NCBI RefSeq assembly: GCF_013372285.1
Contig: NZ_CP054301.1
Coordinates: 248,001-312,000, forward strand
Direction: 5' to 3'
DNA: 64,000 nt
DNA from: Marinomonas primoryensis
GTDB taxonomy: Bacteria > Pseudomonadota > Gammaproteobacteria > Pseudomonadales > Marinomonadaceae
Shown here: positions 46,752 through 55,520 of the stretch, piece after piece
Numbering within the stretch: position 1 is the stretch's first letter
Layout of the letters: the number at the start of each line of letters is the position of its first letter
Notes under the pieces: generated by a model
The model's input: the letters and a program-made list of their open reading frames with translations, nothing else
Databases searched by the model: none
Told to the model about the DNA's origin: nothing
Translations under genes and position numbers: made by a program

Positions 46752-47615
46752 TTATTTGACCGCTCCGCTGGTTAAGCCGCGGATCAGTTGTCTTGAAAAA
46801 ATAGTGTATAGGATCAGCACGGGAACAATCGCCAAAGTGAGGGCAGACAGTACCGAGTTCCAGTTCGTTACGTATTGGCCAACAAATTGCTGTACGCCTA
46901 GGGTAATGGTGCGCGTTTCTTCCCCAGGCGCCAGAATGAGTGGGAACCATAAATCGTTCCAAATTGGGATCATGGTAAAGACCGCTACGGTCGCCATCGC
47001 AGGCTTAAGCAGTGGCAAAATAATGCAGAAGAAAATCTTATATTCACTGACCGCATCACATCGCGCCGCTTCCGTAAGCTCCTTCGGAATGGTGCGTACA
47101 AACTCAGACAATATATACACCGCGAGAGGCAAGCCTTGTGCGATGTACACCAGCACCAGAGCGGTGAGGGTATTGGCAAGGTTCAGTTCGACCATCAAAC
47201 TCAGAATACTCACTGTGCCGAGTCGAATTGGAATCATGATGCCCATGGCGAATAAGAAGGTGATAACAAAATTGCCGCGAAACTTATATTCAGTTAATGC
47301 CCAAGCTGCCATGGCACCCAGCAACAAAACCAAGCCAACGGCAATCAATGTGACCACCAAACTGTTCCATGAATACAAACCGAAATTTGACCGCAATAGC
47401 ACTTCTTCAAAACCCGCTAAGGTAAAAGAGCTGCTGTCAGGCAATCCCAATGGGTCCTTAAAAATCGCTTTACGGGTTTTAAACGCATTAATGATAACGA
47501 CGACAATCGGGAACAGAGCGATAACGGTATAAGCCAACAAAATGGCGTGAACCGTGACACTTTTTGATACGTTGCGTGGTGAGGAAGACAAAAGCCCATT
47601 TAATAGTTTCATCAT
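46752..47615 (-). CDS. Sugar ABC transporter permease (MalG type)
   Basis: 287 aa with six membrane helices (first: VHAILLAYTVIALFPIVVVIINAF). The EAA loop is IPKELTEAARCDAVSEYKIFFCIILPLLKPAM. It follows the MalF-type permease by 6 bp. Part of the importer whose operon ends with the GntR regulator and lies opposite nagB-nagK-nagA. Confidence 0.92.
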   Translation of the reverse strand: MMKLLNGLLSSSPRNVSKSVTVHAILLAYTVIALFPIVVVIINAFKTRKAIFKDPLGLPDSSSFTLAGFEEVLLRSNFGLYSWNSLVVTLIAVGLVLLLGAMAAWALTEYKFRGNFVITFLFAMGIMIPIRLGTVSILSLMVELNLANTLTALVLVYIAQGLPLAVYILSEFVRTIPKELTEAARCDAVSEYKIFFCIILPLLKPAMATVAVFTMIPIWNDLWFPLILAPGEETRTITLGVQQFVGQYVTNWNSVLSALTLAIVPVLILYTIFSRQLIRGLTSGAVK

Positions 47616-47621
47616 AGCCTC

Positions 47622-48557
47622 CTAAAATTGGAATCGCTGAATGCGACGTTGAACAAAGAAAAGGAACAGCATGACACCCACTAAAATGATTAAGAACATT
47701 AGAGTGGCAACCGCGGCGCCCATGCTGGCACTGCCTTGCTGAAGCTGGAAGCCAAAGAAGGTTCGGTAAAAGAAAGTCCCCATCAAATCGGTGGAGAAAT
47801 TAGGCCCTGCTAAGGCGCCCTTCACGGCGTATATCAATTCAAAGGCATTGAAATTCGCGACAAAGGTCAAAATCGAAACCATGGCAATGGTCGGTAATAT
47901 CAAGGGTAATTTGATGTACCAAAAGGTCTGCAATGGGTTTGCGCCATCGACCACACTCGCATCAACGATGTCATCAGGAATGTTCAGCAAGGTGGCGTAA
48001 ATCAGCATCATGGGAATACCAACAAACTGCCAAACAGAAATAAAACTGAGGGTAATTAAGGCGCTTCCTTCTTTGCCTAGCCAAGCATCAAAATAGTGAC
48101 CAAGGCCAATGCTATACAGGAAGTTTTCAGAAATTCCCCAGATTGGGCTGAGAAGCAGTTGCCAAACAAAGCCAATGATTACCACGGACAGCATGGTTGG
48201 CATAAAAATAAGTGTGCGATACGTGCCAGACAAACGTAATTTTGGCGAGCTTAAGAGCACGGCAAGTAACAACCCTATCGGGTTTTGCAGCAGCATATGA
48301 ATGGCAAAGAACTTAAAGTTGTTAAGCAGTGCGTTCCAAAAAGCATCGGACCAATTATCGTCTGTCACTAAGGTAATGAAATTTTGCAGACCGACAAAAG
48401 TACTCTCACCTCGTTGGGTGTCGAACAAACTTAAAAAAAGTGTGTCGAGTAATGGGTAAACGCTGAACGTAACGTAAACCAGCAACGCGGGCGTCAGGAA
48501 AACGACGAGGTGCCATGGAAAGGGCTTTTTTTCGTCTTGGTGGTTTGGTTGAGTCAT
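47622..48557 (-). CDS. Sugar ABC transporter permease (MalF type)
   Basis: 311 aa, six helices (first: WHLVVFLTPALLVYVTFSVYPLLDTLFLSLF), EAA loop IPDDIVDASVVDGANPLQTFWYIKLPLILPTI. A hairpin and three 18-bp repeats separate it from the binding-protein gene, so it may be made in smaller amounts than the binding protein. Confidence 0.92.
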   Translation of the reverse strand: MTQPNHQDEKKPFPWHLVVFLTPALLVYVTFSVYPLLDTLFLSLFDTQRGESTFVGLQNFITLVTDDNWSDAFWNALLNNFKFFAIHMLLQNPIGLLLAVLLSSPKLRLSGTYRTLIFMPTMLSVVIIGFVWQLLLSPIWGISENFLYSIGLGHYFDAWLGKEGSALITLSFISVWQFVGIPMMLIYATLLNIPDDIVDASVVDGANPLQTFWYIKLPLILPTIAMVSILTFVANFNAFELIYAVKGALAGPNFSTDLMGTFFYRTFFGFQLQQGSASMGAAVATLMFLIILVGVMLFLFFVQRRIQRFQF

Positions 48558-48562
48558 AGCTC

Positions 48563-48616
48563 TGTCTCGAATAATAGTACTGTCTCAAATAATAGTAACG
48601 TCTCGAATCATCAAAA
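48563..48616. repeat. Three tandem 18-bp repeats
   Basis: Units beginning TGTCTCGAATAATAGTAC (48563), TGTCTCAAATAATAGTAA (48581) and a diverged CGTCTCGAATCATCAAAA (48599) lie in the gap between permease and binding-protein genes. Confidence 0.75.
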
Positions 48617-48618
48617 TA

Positions 48619-48638
48619 GGGAGGGCATTCGCCCTCCC
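48619..48638 (-). promoter_or_regulatory. Intercistronic hairpin after the binding-protein gene
   Basis: GGGAGGGC / GCCCTCCC perfect stem with a 4-nt loop (GAAT on the minus strand) and no T-run. As in malE-malF, such a hairpin probably protects the binding-protein message and lowers downstream expression. Confidence 0.6.
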
Positions 48639-48652
48639 ATGGTTTGCTTAGC

Positions 48653-49924
48653 TTATTGTTGAGGAGCGTACCATTGCTCTAACCCTTCTTGCGTTTCTTG
48701 CGCGGCTGCTTCTGGTGTCATTGTGCCGTTGATAACTTGTGCACTGACGTTCCAAAGTTGGTTTTCTAAGTTTGGTGTACCACGAGAAAGGATCTGGTAA
48801 GAGTTACGAATCGTAGACTCGCAATCGTCACGCCAGCTGATAAATTCCTGAGCTACTGGGTCTTTGATTGCAATTTTATGGTTCGACAATGGAAAGAAGC
48901 CTGGCACCGCATTGGCAAACAATTCCGCAAATTCTTGGCTTGTCATCCAATTTAGTAATTCACGTGCGGCGGCTTTGTTTTTCGAATTAGCATTGATACC
49001 AATACCAATGTCTGTGTGATCACTTATGTAGCAAGTATCGCCTGCTTTTGCGACTGGTGGTGGGAAAGCGCCAAATTCAAAATCGGCTTGATTGTTGAAT
49101 GTTTGAATGTCCCAAGATCCTGCTGGATAAATTGCGCTGCGGCTCAGTGTGAATAGGTTTTGAGAATCAGAGTATTTCTGTGCTTCAAAGCCATTGCCAA
49201 GATACGGTTTCCATTTCGCTAACTCTTTCCACGTATCCACGTACGGTTTGTCCGTCAGTTTGGCTTTGCCATCTAGAAGTGCTTTACGACCTGCTTCGCC
49301 TTTCCAATAGTTTGGACCTATATTTTGAAAGCCCATCGTAGCAGTTTCCCACTGGTCCGCTGTGCCCATGGCAAGAGGTGTGTAGCGACTTTCAGATTTG
49401 ATGGTGTCGAGTACTTTAAAGAATTCATCACGTGTTTTTGGTTCAGATAGACTCAATTCTTTAAAAATTTCTTTGTTATAAATGAAGCCATGAATAACAG
49501 ACGCCATAGGTAAACAGAATTGATCTTGTCCATCATCGGTGACCCAAGCACTTTTCGCCACGTCAGAGAATTCACCAAGTCCTTTAAGGTCGTTTAGCTT
49601 GTCCAAATAACCCTCTTTATAAAGGGTTAATGAGGTATCAAAGGGGCGGCATGTAATAAGGTCGCCAGCCGTACCTGCTTGAAGTTTTGCTTGTAGAGCA
49701 GAGTTGTATTGTGTTGGTGGTGTCGGCGAGAAATAGACTTTTGTGCCAGGGTGGCTTTTATTGAAGGCGGGAATGATAACGTCTGACCAAATGTTGGCGT
49801 CGTCACTACGCCAGCTTTCAATGTTTAAGGTTCCTGCCGCATTTGCCATGCCTGCACTGCTTAAAACAACAGCAGTAGCGAGAGCATACTTTGATACGGA
49901 CAGGATTGAATGAGCATTCAGCAT
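48653..49924 (-). CDS. Sugar ABC transporter substrate-binding protein
   Basis: 423 aa with a signal peptide (ATAVVLSSAGMANA) and the MalE-like fold (LNIESWRSDDANIWSDVIIPAFNKSHPGTKVYFSP; AAARELLNWMTSQEFAELFANA). First gene of the importer operon, preceded by GGAGAA and a control region shared with nagB. By context it should bind N-acetylglucosamine or short chito-oligosaccharides. The sequence alone does not fix the sugar. Confidence 0.9.
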   Translation of the reverse strand: MLNAHSILSVSKYALATAVVLSSAGMANAAGTLNIESWRSDDANIWSDVIIPAFNKSHPGTKVYFSPTPPTQYNSALQAKLQAGTAGDLITCRPFDTSLTLYKEGYLDKLNDLKGLGEFSDVAKSAWVTDDGQDQFCLPMASVIHGFIYNKEIFKELSLSEPKTRDEFFKVLDTIKSESRYTPLAMGTADQWETATMGFQNIGPNYWKGEAGRKALLDGKAKLTDKPYVDTWKELAKWKPYLGNGFEAQKYSDSQNLFTLSRSAIYPAGSWDIQTFNNQADFEFGAFPPPVAKAGDTCYISDHTDIGIGINANSKNKAAARELLNWMTSQEFAELFANAVPGFFPLSNHKIAIKDPVAQEFISWRDDCESTIRNSYQILSRGTPNLENQLWNVSAQVINGTMTPEAAAQETQEGLEQWYAPQQ

Positions 49925-49971
49925 GGTTGTTCTCCGATTGTGTTGGTGATTTTCTTGGTTTTTTATTATTA

Positions 49972-50106
49972 AATACCTTCAATTGGTATTTTTTAGGTAT
50001 TGTTTGTTTTTAGAAATTAGCACCAATATTGCACGCAAGCAAATAAATATACCAAAAAATAGAAAATATTTTGACCTTTATAGATCAAAGGTTCTATATT
50101 GGTATT
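49972..50106. promoter_or_regulatory. Divergent control region: nagB and ABC promoters with GGTATT operators
   Basis: For nagB: TTGACC (50071-50076), 18 nt, TATATT (50095-50100). For the binding protein, on the minus strand: TTGCTT (50042-50037), 17 nt, TAATTT (50019-50014). Half sites: AATACC 49972, ATTGGTATT 49982-49990, GGTATT 49996, ACCAAT 50022, ATACC 50049 and ATTGGTATT 50098-50106, the last on the nagB -10. AATACC/GGTATT at 49972-49990 forms an inverted repeat. The half sites resemble NagR/DasR-type GntR operators. Confidence 0.65.
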
Positions 50107-50143
50107 GTTGTTTTGATGGCAAATGCTTTAAAGGTAAATGTTT

Positions 50144-50944
50144 ATGCAGGTTATTATTCTTCCTACGCCTAATGATGTGGCTCAGTACGCTGCCAACAGT
50201 GTAGTGGATGTGGTTACAGAAAATACCAACTCGATACTTGGGCTAGCGACGGGGTCTACACCGATTGCGCTTTATGATGAATTAGTCAGCCGCTGCCGAG
50301 CGGGTTTGCTTTCTTTTAAAAATACGAAAACCTTCAATCTAGATGAATACATTGGTATTTCTGAGTGTCATGAGCAAAGCTACCGCGCCTTTATGAATCG
50401 GCACTTATTTAATCTTGTCGATATTAATTCTGCCAATACGTATGTTCCTTTGGCGGACAGTTTGGATCCAGAGGTTCTTGCTCGTAATGCGAAGGCTTAC
50501 GAGTCAGAAATCGAGAGGTCAGGCGGCATAGATCTACAAATACTGGGCATTGGTGTGAATGGACATATTGGCTTTAACGAGCCCACGTCCAGCTTTGCGT
50601 CAAGAACGCGGATTAAAACCTTGTCTAAATCGACGGTAGAAGCCAATAAGCGTTTTTTTACCGAAGGAGAGTTTCAGCCCCACTTAGCCATTACCATGGG
50701 TATTGGTACTATTCTGGAGAGCCGCGCTATTTTGCTGATGGCGACAGGAAAAGGCAAAGCGCAAGCGGTGAAAGATATGATAGAAGGGCCACTGACGTCC
50801 ATGTGCCCAGCGTCCGTTTTGCAACAGCACAAAAAATCGATCGTGATATTAGACGAAGAGGCAGCCAGTTTGCTGTCGTTAAAAGAATATTATTTATGGT
50901 GTGAAGAAAAGCGCCAGCAGTTGCATGAAGGAAATTTGTTATGA
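50144..50944 (+). CDS. nagB: Glucosamine-6-phosphate deaminase
   Basis: 266 aa from ATG 50144 (AAAGG at 9 nt; a second ATG at 50138 is too close). Deaminates and isomerises GlcN-6-P to fructose-6-P and ammonia. Motifs: LGLATGSTPIALYDEL, TFNLDEYIGI with the catalytic Asp, LGIGVNGHIGFNEP with the His/Glu relay, and SRTR for phosphate binding. First of three genes that overlap by 4 bp each. Confidence 0.95.
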   Translation: MQVIILPTPNDVAQYAANSVVDVVTENTNSILGLATGSTPIALYDELVSRCRAGLLSFKNTKTFNLDEYIGISECHEQSYRAFMNRHLFNLVDINSANTYVPLADSLDPEVLARNAKAYESEIERSGGIDLQILGIGVNGHIGFNEPTSSFASRTRIKTLSKSTVEANKRFFTEGEFQPHLAITMGIGTILESRAILLMATGKGKAQAVKDMIEGPLTSMCPASVLQQHKKSIVILDEEAASLLSLKEYYLWCEEKRQQLHEGNLL

Positions 50945-51822
50945 CAGGCCTGTATATTGGCGTCGATGGCGGTGGAACCTTTTGCCGTGCACGCCTCGTT
51001 AACGGTGAGGGGACGGTGTTAGGCGAAGCCGTCGCGGGCTCTGGTAATCCACGTATTGGTATTGAAGCCGCGTGGCAAAATATAACCAATGCCTGTTTAG
51101 AAGCGTGTCATCAAGGGAATATCGACCCTAATGATTATTCTAAAATCACGCTTGGACTTGGGCTTGCTGGGGCAAATCAGCCACTTGAGCAAGAACTGGT
51201 TATTGCTCAGTCATCCCCGTTTGGACGTCGTTATTTATTGACCGATGCGCACTCTGCTTGTCTTGGTGCATTTGATGGACAAGATGGCGCTTTACTTATT
51301 TTAGGTACGGGCAGTTGTGGTGTTTTTTATCAGAATGAACGGTTTCATATTGTCGGCGGCTGGGGCTTTCCGTTATCGGATCAAGGCAGTGGTGCTCGTA
51401 TTGGGCTGTCTGCTTTAGAGCATTCATTGGCAGCGCTGGATGGAATCACGCCTACATCGCCAATGACAGACAGTATTAATGCCGAGTTTTCTTTATCGCC
51501 AGAGGAATATGTATTGTTCCAAAATCGTCAGCCGTTACCAAAAGAATACGGAGCCTTTGCCATTCAAGTTTTCGAATTTGCTCTGCAAAAAGACCCTGTC
51601 GCGTTGAAAATCGTCCATGAACAAGTGGTTTGGATTAGTCAATATTTAGATTGTTTGATTGCAAAAGGCGCAAAGCAAATCGTGCTCGCTGGTGGCGTAT
51701 CAGACGTCATTCAGCCTTACTTGCCGAAACACTACCTTGCTTATTTATGCGAATCCAAAGGTGACGCAATGGCGGGGGCGATATTGATGGCCAAAGAACA
51801 GATTGGAAGGATGGCAATATGA
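50941..51822 (+). CDS. Amino-sugar kinase (BadF/BadG family; GlcNAc or glucosamine kinase)
   Basis: 293 aa, ASKHA fold: phosphate-1 motif YIGVDGGGTFCRARLV, LGLAGANQP, phosphate-2 LILGTGSCGVF, and the sugar loop GGWGFPLSDQGSGARIG. It resembles Vibrio glucosamine kinase GspK and Shewanella-type NagK as I remember them; the C-terminal half (LPKEYGAFAIQVFEFA...KGAKQIVLAGGVSD) lines up well. Between nagB and nagA it would make GlcNAc-6-P from sugar imported by the ABC system, which explains why no PTS is needed. Confidence 0.88.
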   Translation: MTGLYIGVDGGGTFCRARLVNGEGTVLGEAVAGSGNPRIGIEAAWQNITNACLEACHQGNIDPNDYSKITLGLGLAGANQPLEQELVIAQSSPFGRRYLLTDAHSACLGAFDGQDGALLILGTGSCGVFYQNERFHIVGGWGFPLSDQGSGARIGLSALEHSLAALDGITPTSPMTDSINAEFSLSPEEYVLFQNRQPLPKEYGAFAIQVFEFALQKDPVALKIVHEQVVWISQYLDCLIAKGAKQIVLAGGVSDVIQPYLPKHYLAYLCESKGDAMAGAILMAKEQIGRMAI

Positions 51823-52955
51823 CGACAATATTTGCAAGACGCCTGTTTAATGGCGAGCAGTGGCTGAGCAACCAAGAAGTGACGTTTAGCGGCAGCCAAA
51901 TTGCGTCAATCGTTGCCACGCAAACGCCAAGTAATACCGCCACTGATGTCGTGGAAATTCTCGCTCCGGGCTTTATCGATGTGCATGTCAATGGCGGCGG
52001 TGGCACCTTGTTTAACCATACGCCAACGTTATCGGCCTTGGAGAGAATCGTTCAGAGTCATGCGCAGTTCGGCACGGTTGCTATGATGCCGACGCTAATT
52101 TCTGATGACTATACGATCATGTCTGAGGCGCATGACGCGGTGAATGAGGCTCTCTCACAAAAGATGGGCGGCGTCTTAGGTTTGCATTATGAAGGTCCTT
52201 ATTTAAACCCTGTGCGTAAAGGGGTTCATAATGAATATCAACTTCGTCAGCCAAATGAAGACATTCTAGCGACGTTATTGGATGTCAGTCGCCGTGGAAA
52301 ACTGATGGTAACTTTGGCGCCAGAACAGGTACGGGCAGGTTTTATCGAATGGTTAGTGTCTGAAAGAGCCATCGTTTGTATTGGACATTCTGCGGCAACC
52401 TATGAACAAGCAATGGCGGCGGTAAACAGTGGTGCCCGAGGCTTTACGCATTTATTTAATGCCATGACACCACTGACAAGCCGTGAGCCCGGCGTGGTTG
52501 GTGCCGCTTTACAAACAGGCAAACCAACATGGTGTGGCTTGATTGCCGATGGTCATCATGTTCATCCCGCCTCCATGAGAGTGGCGATTGCAGCAAAAGG
52601 TTGCGAGCACATCATGCTGGTGACGGATGCGATTCAAAGTGTTGGCTCAGCTGAAACCGAGATGGCGTTTTTAGGAAAAAAAGTACGCCGTAGTGATGGC
52701 AAGGTCACCACAGAAGATGGCACCTTAGCGGGGTCTGATTTGGACATGGCAACGGCGGTTCGAAATACTATTTTTCAGACGGGCCGAACTCCAGCAGAAG
52801 CCTTGCAAATGGCGTCTTTAAGACCGGCTGAATTTTTAGACATAGACGATCAGTTCGGTCGAATTAAGCCAGACTATCGAGCGAGTCTGGTGGCGCTTAG
52901 TGAAGACTATCAGGTTCAAAAAACCTGGATAGATGGAAAAGTAGCGTGGTGTTGA
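51819..52955 (+). CDS. nagA: N-acetylglucosamine-6-phosphate deacetylase
   Basis: 378 aa amidohydrolase: EILAPGFIDVHVNGGGG (the usual metal-site HxH is HVN, as in NagA), GLHYEGPYLN with the metal-ligand Glu, CIGHSAATYEQA and FTHLFNAMTPLTSREPG with His ligands, and MLVTDAIQ with the catalytic Asp. It deacetylates GlcNAc-6-P to GlcN-6-P for NagB. It overlaps the kinase gene by 4 bp and a hairpin terminator follows. Confidence 0.95.
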   Translation: MTTIFARRLFNGEQWLSNQEVTFSGSQIASIVATQTPSNTATDVVEILAPGFIDVHVNGGGGTLFNHTPTLSALERIVQSHAQFGTVAMMPTLISDDYTIMSEAHDAVNEALSQKMGGVLGLHYEGPYLNPVRKGVHNEYQLRQPNEDILATLLDVSRRGKLMVTLAPEQVRAGFIEWLVSERAIVCIGHSAATYEQAMAAVNSGARGFTHLFNAMTPLTSREPGVVGAALQTGKPTWCGLIADGHHVHPASMRVAIAAKGCEHIMLVTDAIQSVGSAETEMAFLGKKVRRSDGKVTTEDGTLAGSDLDMATAVRNTIFQTGRTPAEALQMASLRPAEFLDIDDQFGRIKPDYRASLVALSEDYQVQKTWIDGKVAWC

Positions 52956-53002
52956 TTGACTTATTTTTGTATTTAGCCTGTTGTTGTTAACAATAAATAA
53001 TC

Positions 53003-53037
53003 CCCGTGCCATTATTACCTATGTCACGGATTTTTTT
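53003..53037 (+). terminator. Probable terminator after nagA
   Basis: CCGTG / CACGG stem with flanking AAT/ATT pairs and a T7 run, between nagA and the lipoprotein gene. Confidence 0.6.
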
Positions 53038-53062
53038 ATTTGAACACTCTGGAGTGGAATGC

Positions 53063-53590
53063 ATGTTACGTCGATGTTTATTAGGGTTAGCAATCGCCTT
53101 TTTCTTGTCTGCTTGCAGTAGCTATTCTATACAAAATCCGCAGGTTAAAGGCGATACAGTGAGTTTGCCTTTGTTGCACGGTTGGCATGATGATCAAGAA
53201 GTTTTGTACATCACCACGGATGTGTCTGACCAAGCCGTGGCGAGAGCGAAACAAGCCAATTATGCGCCTCGTTTGCGTGACGCCGTACCGAATTACCCAA
53301 AGCCTCCGCAAGTTAAGACAGTGCTAGAAAGGGTGTATGCTTTTCCGAATAAAGAGCAGGCTTGGAGTGTGTTTGCTTCTGTGCCTCATCCATTGGGGCA
53401 TTTGAGTAAAGACTCGCATTATTCGCCACTTTGGCTGATGTATGTAGTGGTTTGGAAGGATCCAATACAAGCACAAGAATTGACTTCCGAAGAGGCCATT
53501 TTTGTAGCAGAAGATCAGGGCTTGGTCACCATCGAACGAACCAATATTGTACTCAATTGCCCTGTTATTCCTTTTGCGCTGGGTGCTTAG
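53063..53590 (+). CDS. Predicted lipoprotein (unknown function)
   Basis: 175 aa from ATG 53063 (TGGAGTGG upstream; the frame opens at 53006). The N-terminus MLRRCLLGLAIAFFLSACSS is a lipoprotein signal with lipobox LSAC, and Ser-Ser after the Cys predicts outer-membrane sorting. The mature part is ~155 aa of mixed composition and not recognised. It lies between nagA and the peptidase gene and is convergent with the latter. Confidence 0.75.
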   Translation: MLRRCLLGLAIAFFLSACSSYSIQNPQVKGDTVSLPLLHGWHDDQEVLYITTDVSDQAVARAKQANYAPRLRDAVPNYPKPPQVKTVLERVYAFPNKEQAWSVFASVPHPLGHLSKDSHYSPLWLMYVVVWKDPIQAQELTSEEAIFVAEDQGLVTIERTNIVLNCPVIPFALGA

Positions 53591-53599
53591 AGACTTAGA

Positions 53600-54649
53600 T
53601 CAAATATTGGACACCACTTTGAGCATATCGATAAACGCGTCGACCGATTCTACTGACGCTGATTCGTGCATGGTGTGATAGCCGATGGTTGGCATCTGTA
53701 TGGTGGTGCCATCCACTAATCCATTGGACGCTGCAATAATACGACCCAATTCCGTACTGCCCAATGAACTTGGCGGCAAACCTTGCTCTGCTCGCTTGGT
53801 GTTTTCTTCTTCTACATAACGGTTTTTGTACAAATAGCTGATATTGTTTTTCTCACACAGTGCTTCTAGCAGCTTGGTACTGTCAGGATTGAACGTTGCG
53901 TTGGCGTCTTTTTCGCGTAGCACGAGAAGCTGTTTGTTGGCGGCTTCAATGTTCGGAAATGGGCTGGTGTCGACCACAAACAAACGGTTTGTTGAACCAC
54001 CAAAACGACGGAACCATTCCAATAAATAACGCCAGCTTTTACCGGCTTCTTCTTGAGCGGTGAAAAAAGCGGTGCCCTTAAAGCCGTGATCGAATAAATG
54101 AACCAATGCGGCGGCTGAAATCACGTTATCGAGCTGGCCTTCCAAACGATTGTTGACCAAATGAAGCTGATCTTTAAACGCAATTGGCGTCCCCGCGACA
54201 ACCCCTTCTAAACCGTCGATTTCAAAAATCAGGTTGTTTCTATATTCGCAAACGTAAGACTTTGTGATCACGCCTTTACCACGATAAATGCCAGACCAAG
54301 GTTCGTAGGCGTACACTTCTTCATGGTTGAAGCGCCCTGTCACTTTAGACATCAGCTCTTCTGATACCGAGTTATTGAGTAAGTCAGTGCGATTTGCCGA
54401 AACAAACGCCGCGTATTGGAATTCGTTTGGGCCAGTACACACTAAACCGTGACGATCAATGTGCGCTGAAAACATGGTACTAAACGGATCGCTGCCCTGA
54501 GCAACCAACAAACCTTCGTACCAAGTGACTTTTGCTCCTCGTTCTTCCAGTTCACGCTGTAATACACGGAAAAATGAATGTTCCGCACCAACAACACTGG
54601 GGGCGCGAATGAGCAGTTTAAGCAGATCGATAAAGTCATCACTAGGCAT
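53600..54649 (-). CDS. M20/M42-like metallopeptidase
   Basis: 349 aa from ATG 54649 (an in-frame TTG at 54664 also exists). Two-zinc peptidase pattern: MFSAHIDRHG (His/Asp), GQLDNVISAAALVHLFDHG (bridging Asp), FFTAQEEAGKSWRY (catalytic Glu and metal Glu), FVVDTSPFPN (Asp), and PTIGYHTMHESASVES (His). Likely a cytoplasmic aminopeptidase of M42/M20 type. No neighbour hints at a specific peptide. Confidence 0.85.
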   Translation of the reverse strand: MPSDDFIDLLKLLIRAPSVVGAEHSFFRVLQRELEERGAKVTWYEGLLVAQGSDPFSTMFSAHIDRHGLVCTGPNEFQYAAFVSANRTDLLNNSVSEELMSKVTGRFNHEEVYAYEPWSGIYRGKGVITKSYVCEYRNNLIFEIDGLEGVVAGTPIAFKDQLHLVNNRLEGQLDNVISAAALVHLFDHGFKGTAFFTAQEEAGKSWRYLLEWFRRFGGSTNRLFVVDTSPFPNIEAANKQLLVLREKDANATFNPDSTKLLEALCEKNNISYLYKNRYVEEENTKRAEQGLPPSSLGSTELGRIIAASNGLVDGTTIQMPTIGYHTMHESASVESVDAFIDMLKVVSNI

Positions 54650-55520
54650 GTGAAAAGGTTCCAAAAATAGGCAAGAGACAAGTTGTGGTTATAAACCGAT
54701 TTGTCTGATTTACATAATGTTTTTTTTGATTATTTTTTGGGCAATGCTGCTAGGGTATTTATCTGTGTGAGATCTCGGCTGTCATGGTTCTGGTTTAGTC
54801 GTTGTGTTGATTTTACTTAAGGTCGAAATTACTAGCCTTATAACCTATTCTTGGACTCAACGGCTGAGCATATCGACATAAGAAGTGAGAAATTCATGAC
54901 AGAAAATGACTGTAAAAAAAGGCCCCTTTCAGGGTTTAAGCAAAGTACCACCATAAAAAATGGAAAATGATGTCATTGGTTTAGGTCACTATTTACCCAC
55001 TACTGAATATGTTTTTCACGTTATTAAGCCCTTATATTAGGCATTTAAATACATCACTTCGCTTGTTTATTATGGCGCTGGTGATTGTCCCAATTATGAA
55101 TTTTGCTGTGAGCTTCTTGCAGAAATGACTTTTTATTTGGTTACGTAAATAGCAAAATTTTCTATGCCTCCATCTTGTCAAAAAATGATATGTAGACCAT
55201 TGGAAACGGTTTGAACATGCATGTTGGGTTTTATTGTGCCGTTTTTTGATTGGTTAAAAAGGGTGAATGTTGCTAGTGCCTTAGACGTAAAAAAGCAAAG
55301 TCTTCCTCTCCACATCATGAAATGTTTACCGTTAGTACATTTAACAGAGAATGCTGTGAAGTCAGTCAAAAAATCCCTTGCTCATCGGAATGAGTGTATG
55401 CCTTGGTATTCGCTCAACTAAAATGTAACCAAAGTGTAAGTTAAATGTATTTTTTTGTGATCCACTTCTTAAGGCCAATCGTATGATTTGAATATTTGGC
55501 TTTATTAATAGTGAGATTTT
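54650..55520. other. 870-bp AT-rich region without a firm gene
   Basis: The longest gap in the window. A short frame at 55009-55128 encodes 39 aa with one good membrane helix (LRLFIMALVIVPIMNFAVSF) but no start signal that I trust; it may be the tail of a lost membrane-protein gene. A 66-aa frame at 55221-55421 shows no family features. No repeat, tRNA or clear hairpin is seen. The right end must hold the chemoreceptor promoter. Confidence 0.5.

Noticed and set aside
46756..47532. 258-codon plus-strand frame opposite the MalG-type permease
   Set aside because: It is antisense to a gene with clear permease motifs. Its composition is that of a reversed membrane protein and it has no family features.
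55221..55421. 66-codon plus-strand frame before the PAS receptor
   Set aside because: No ribosome site, no family, and ordinary for an AT-rich gap. Mentioned only in the gap description.
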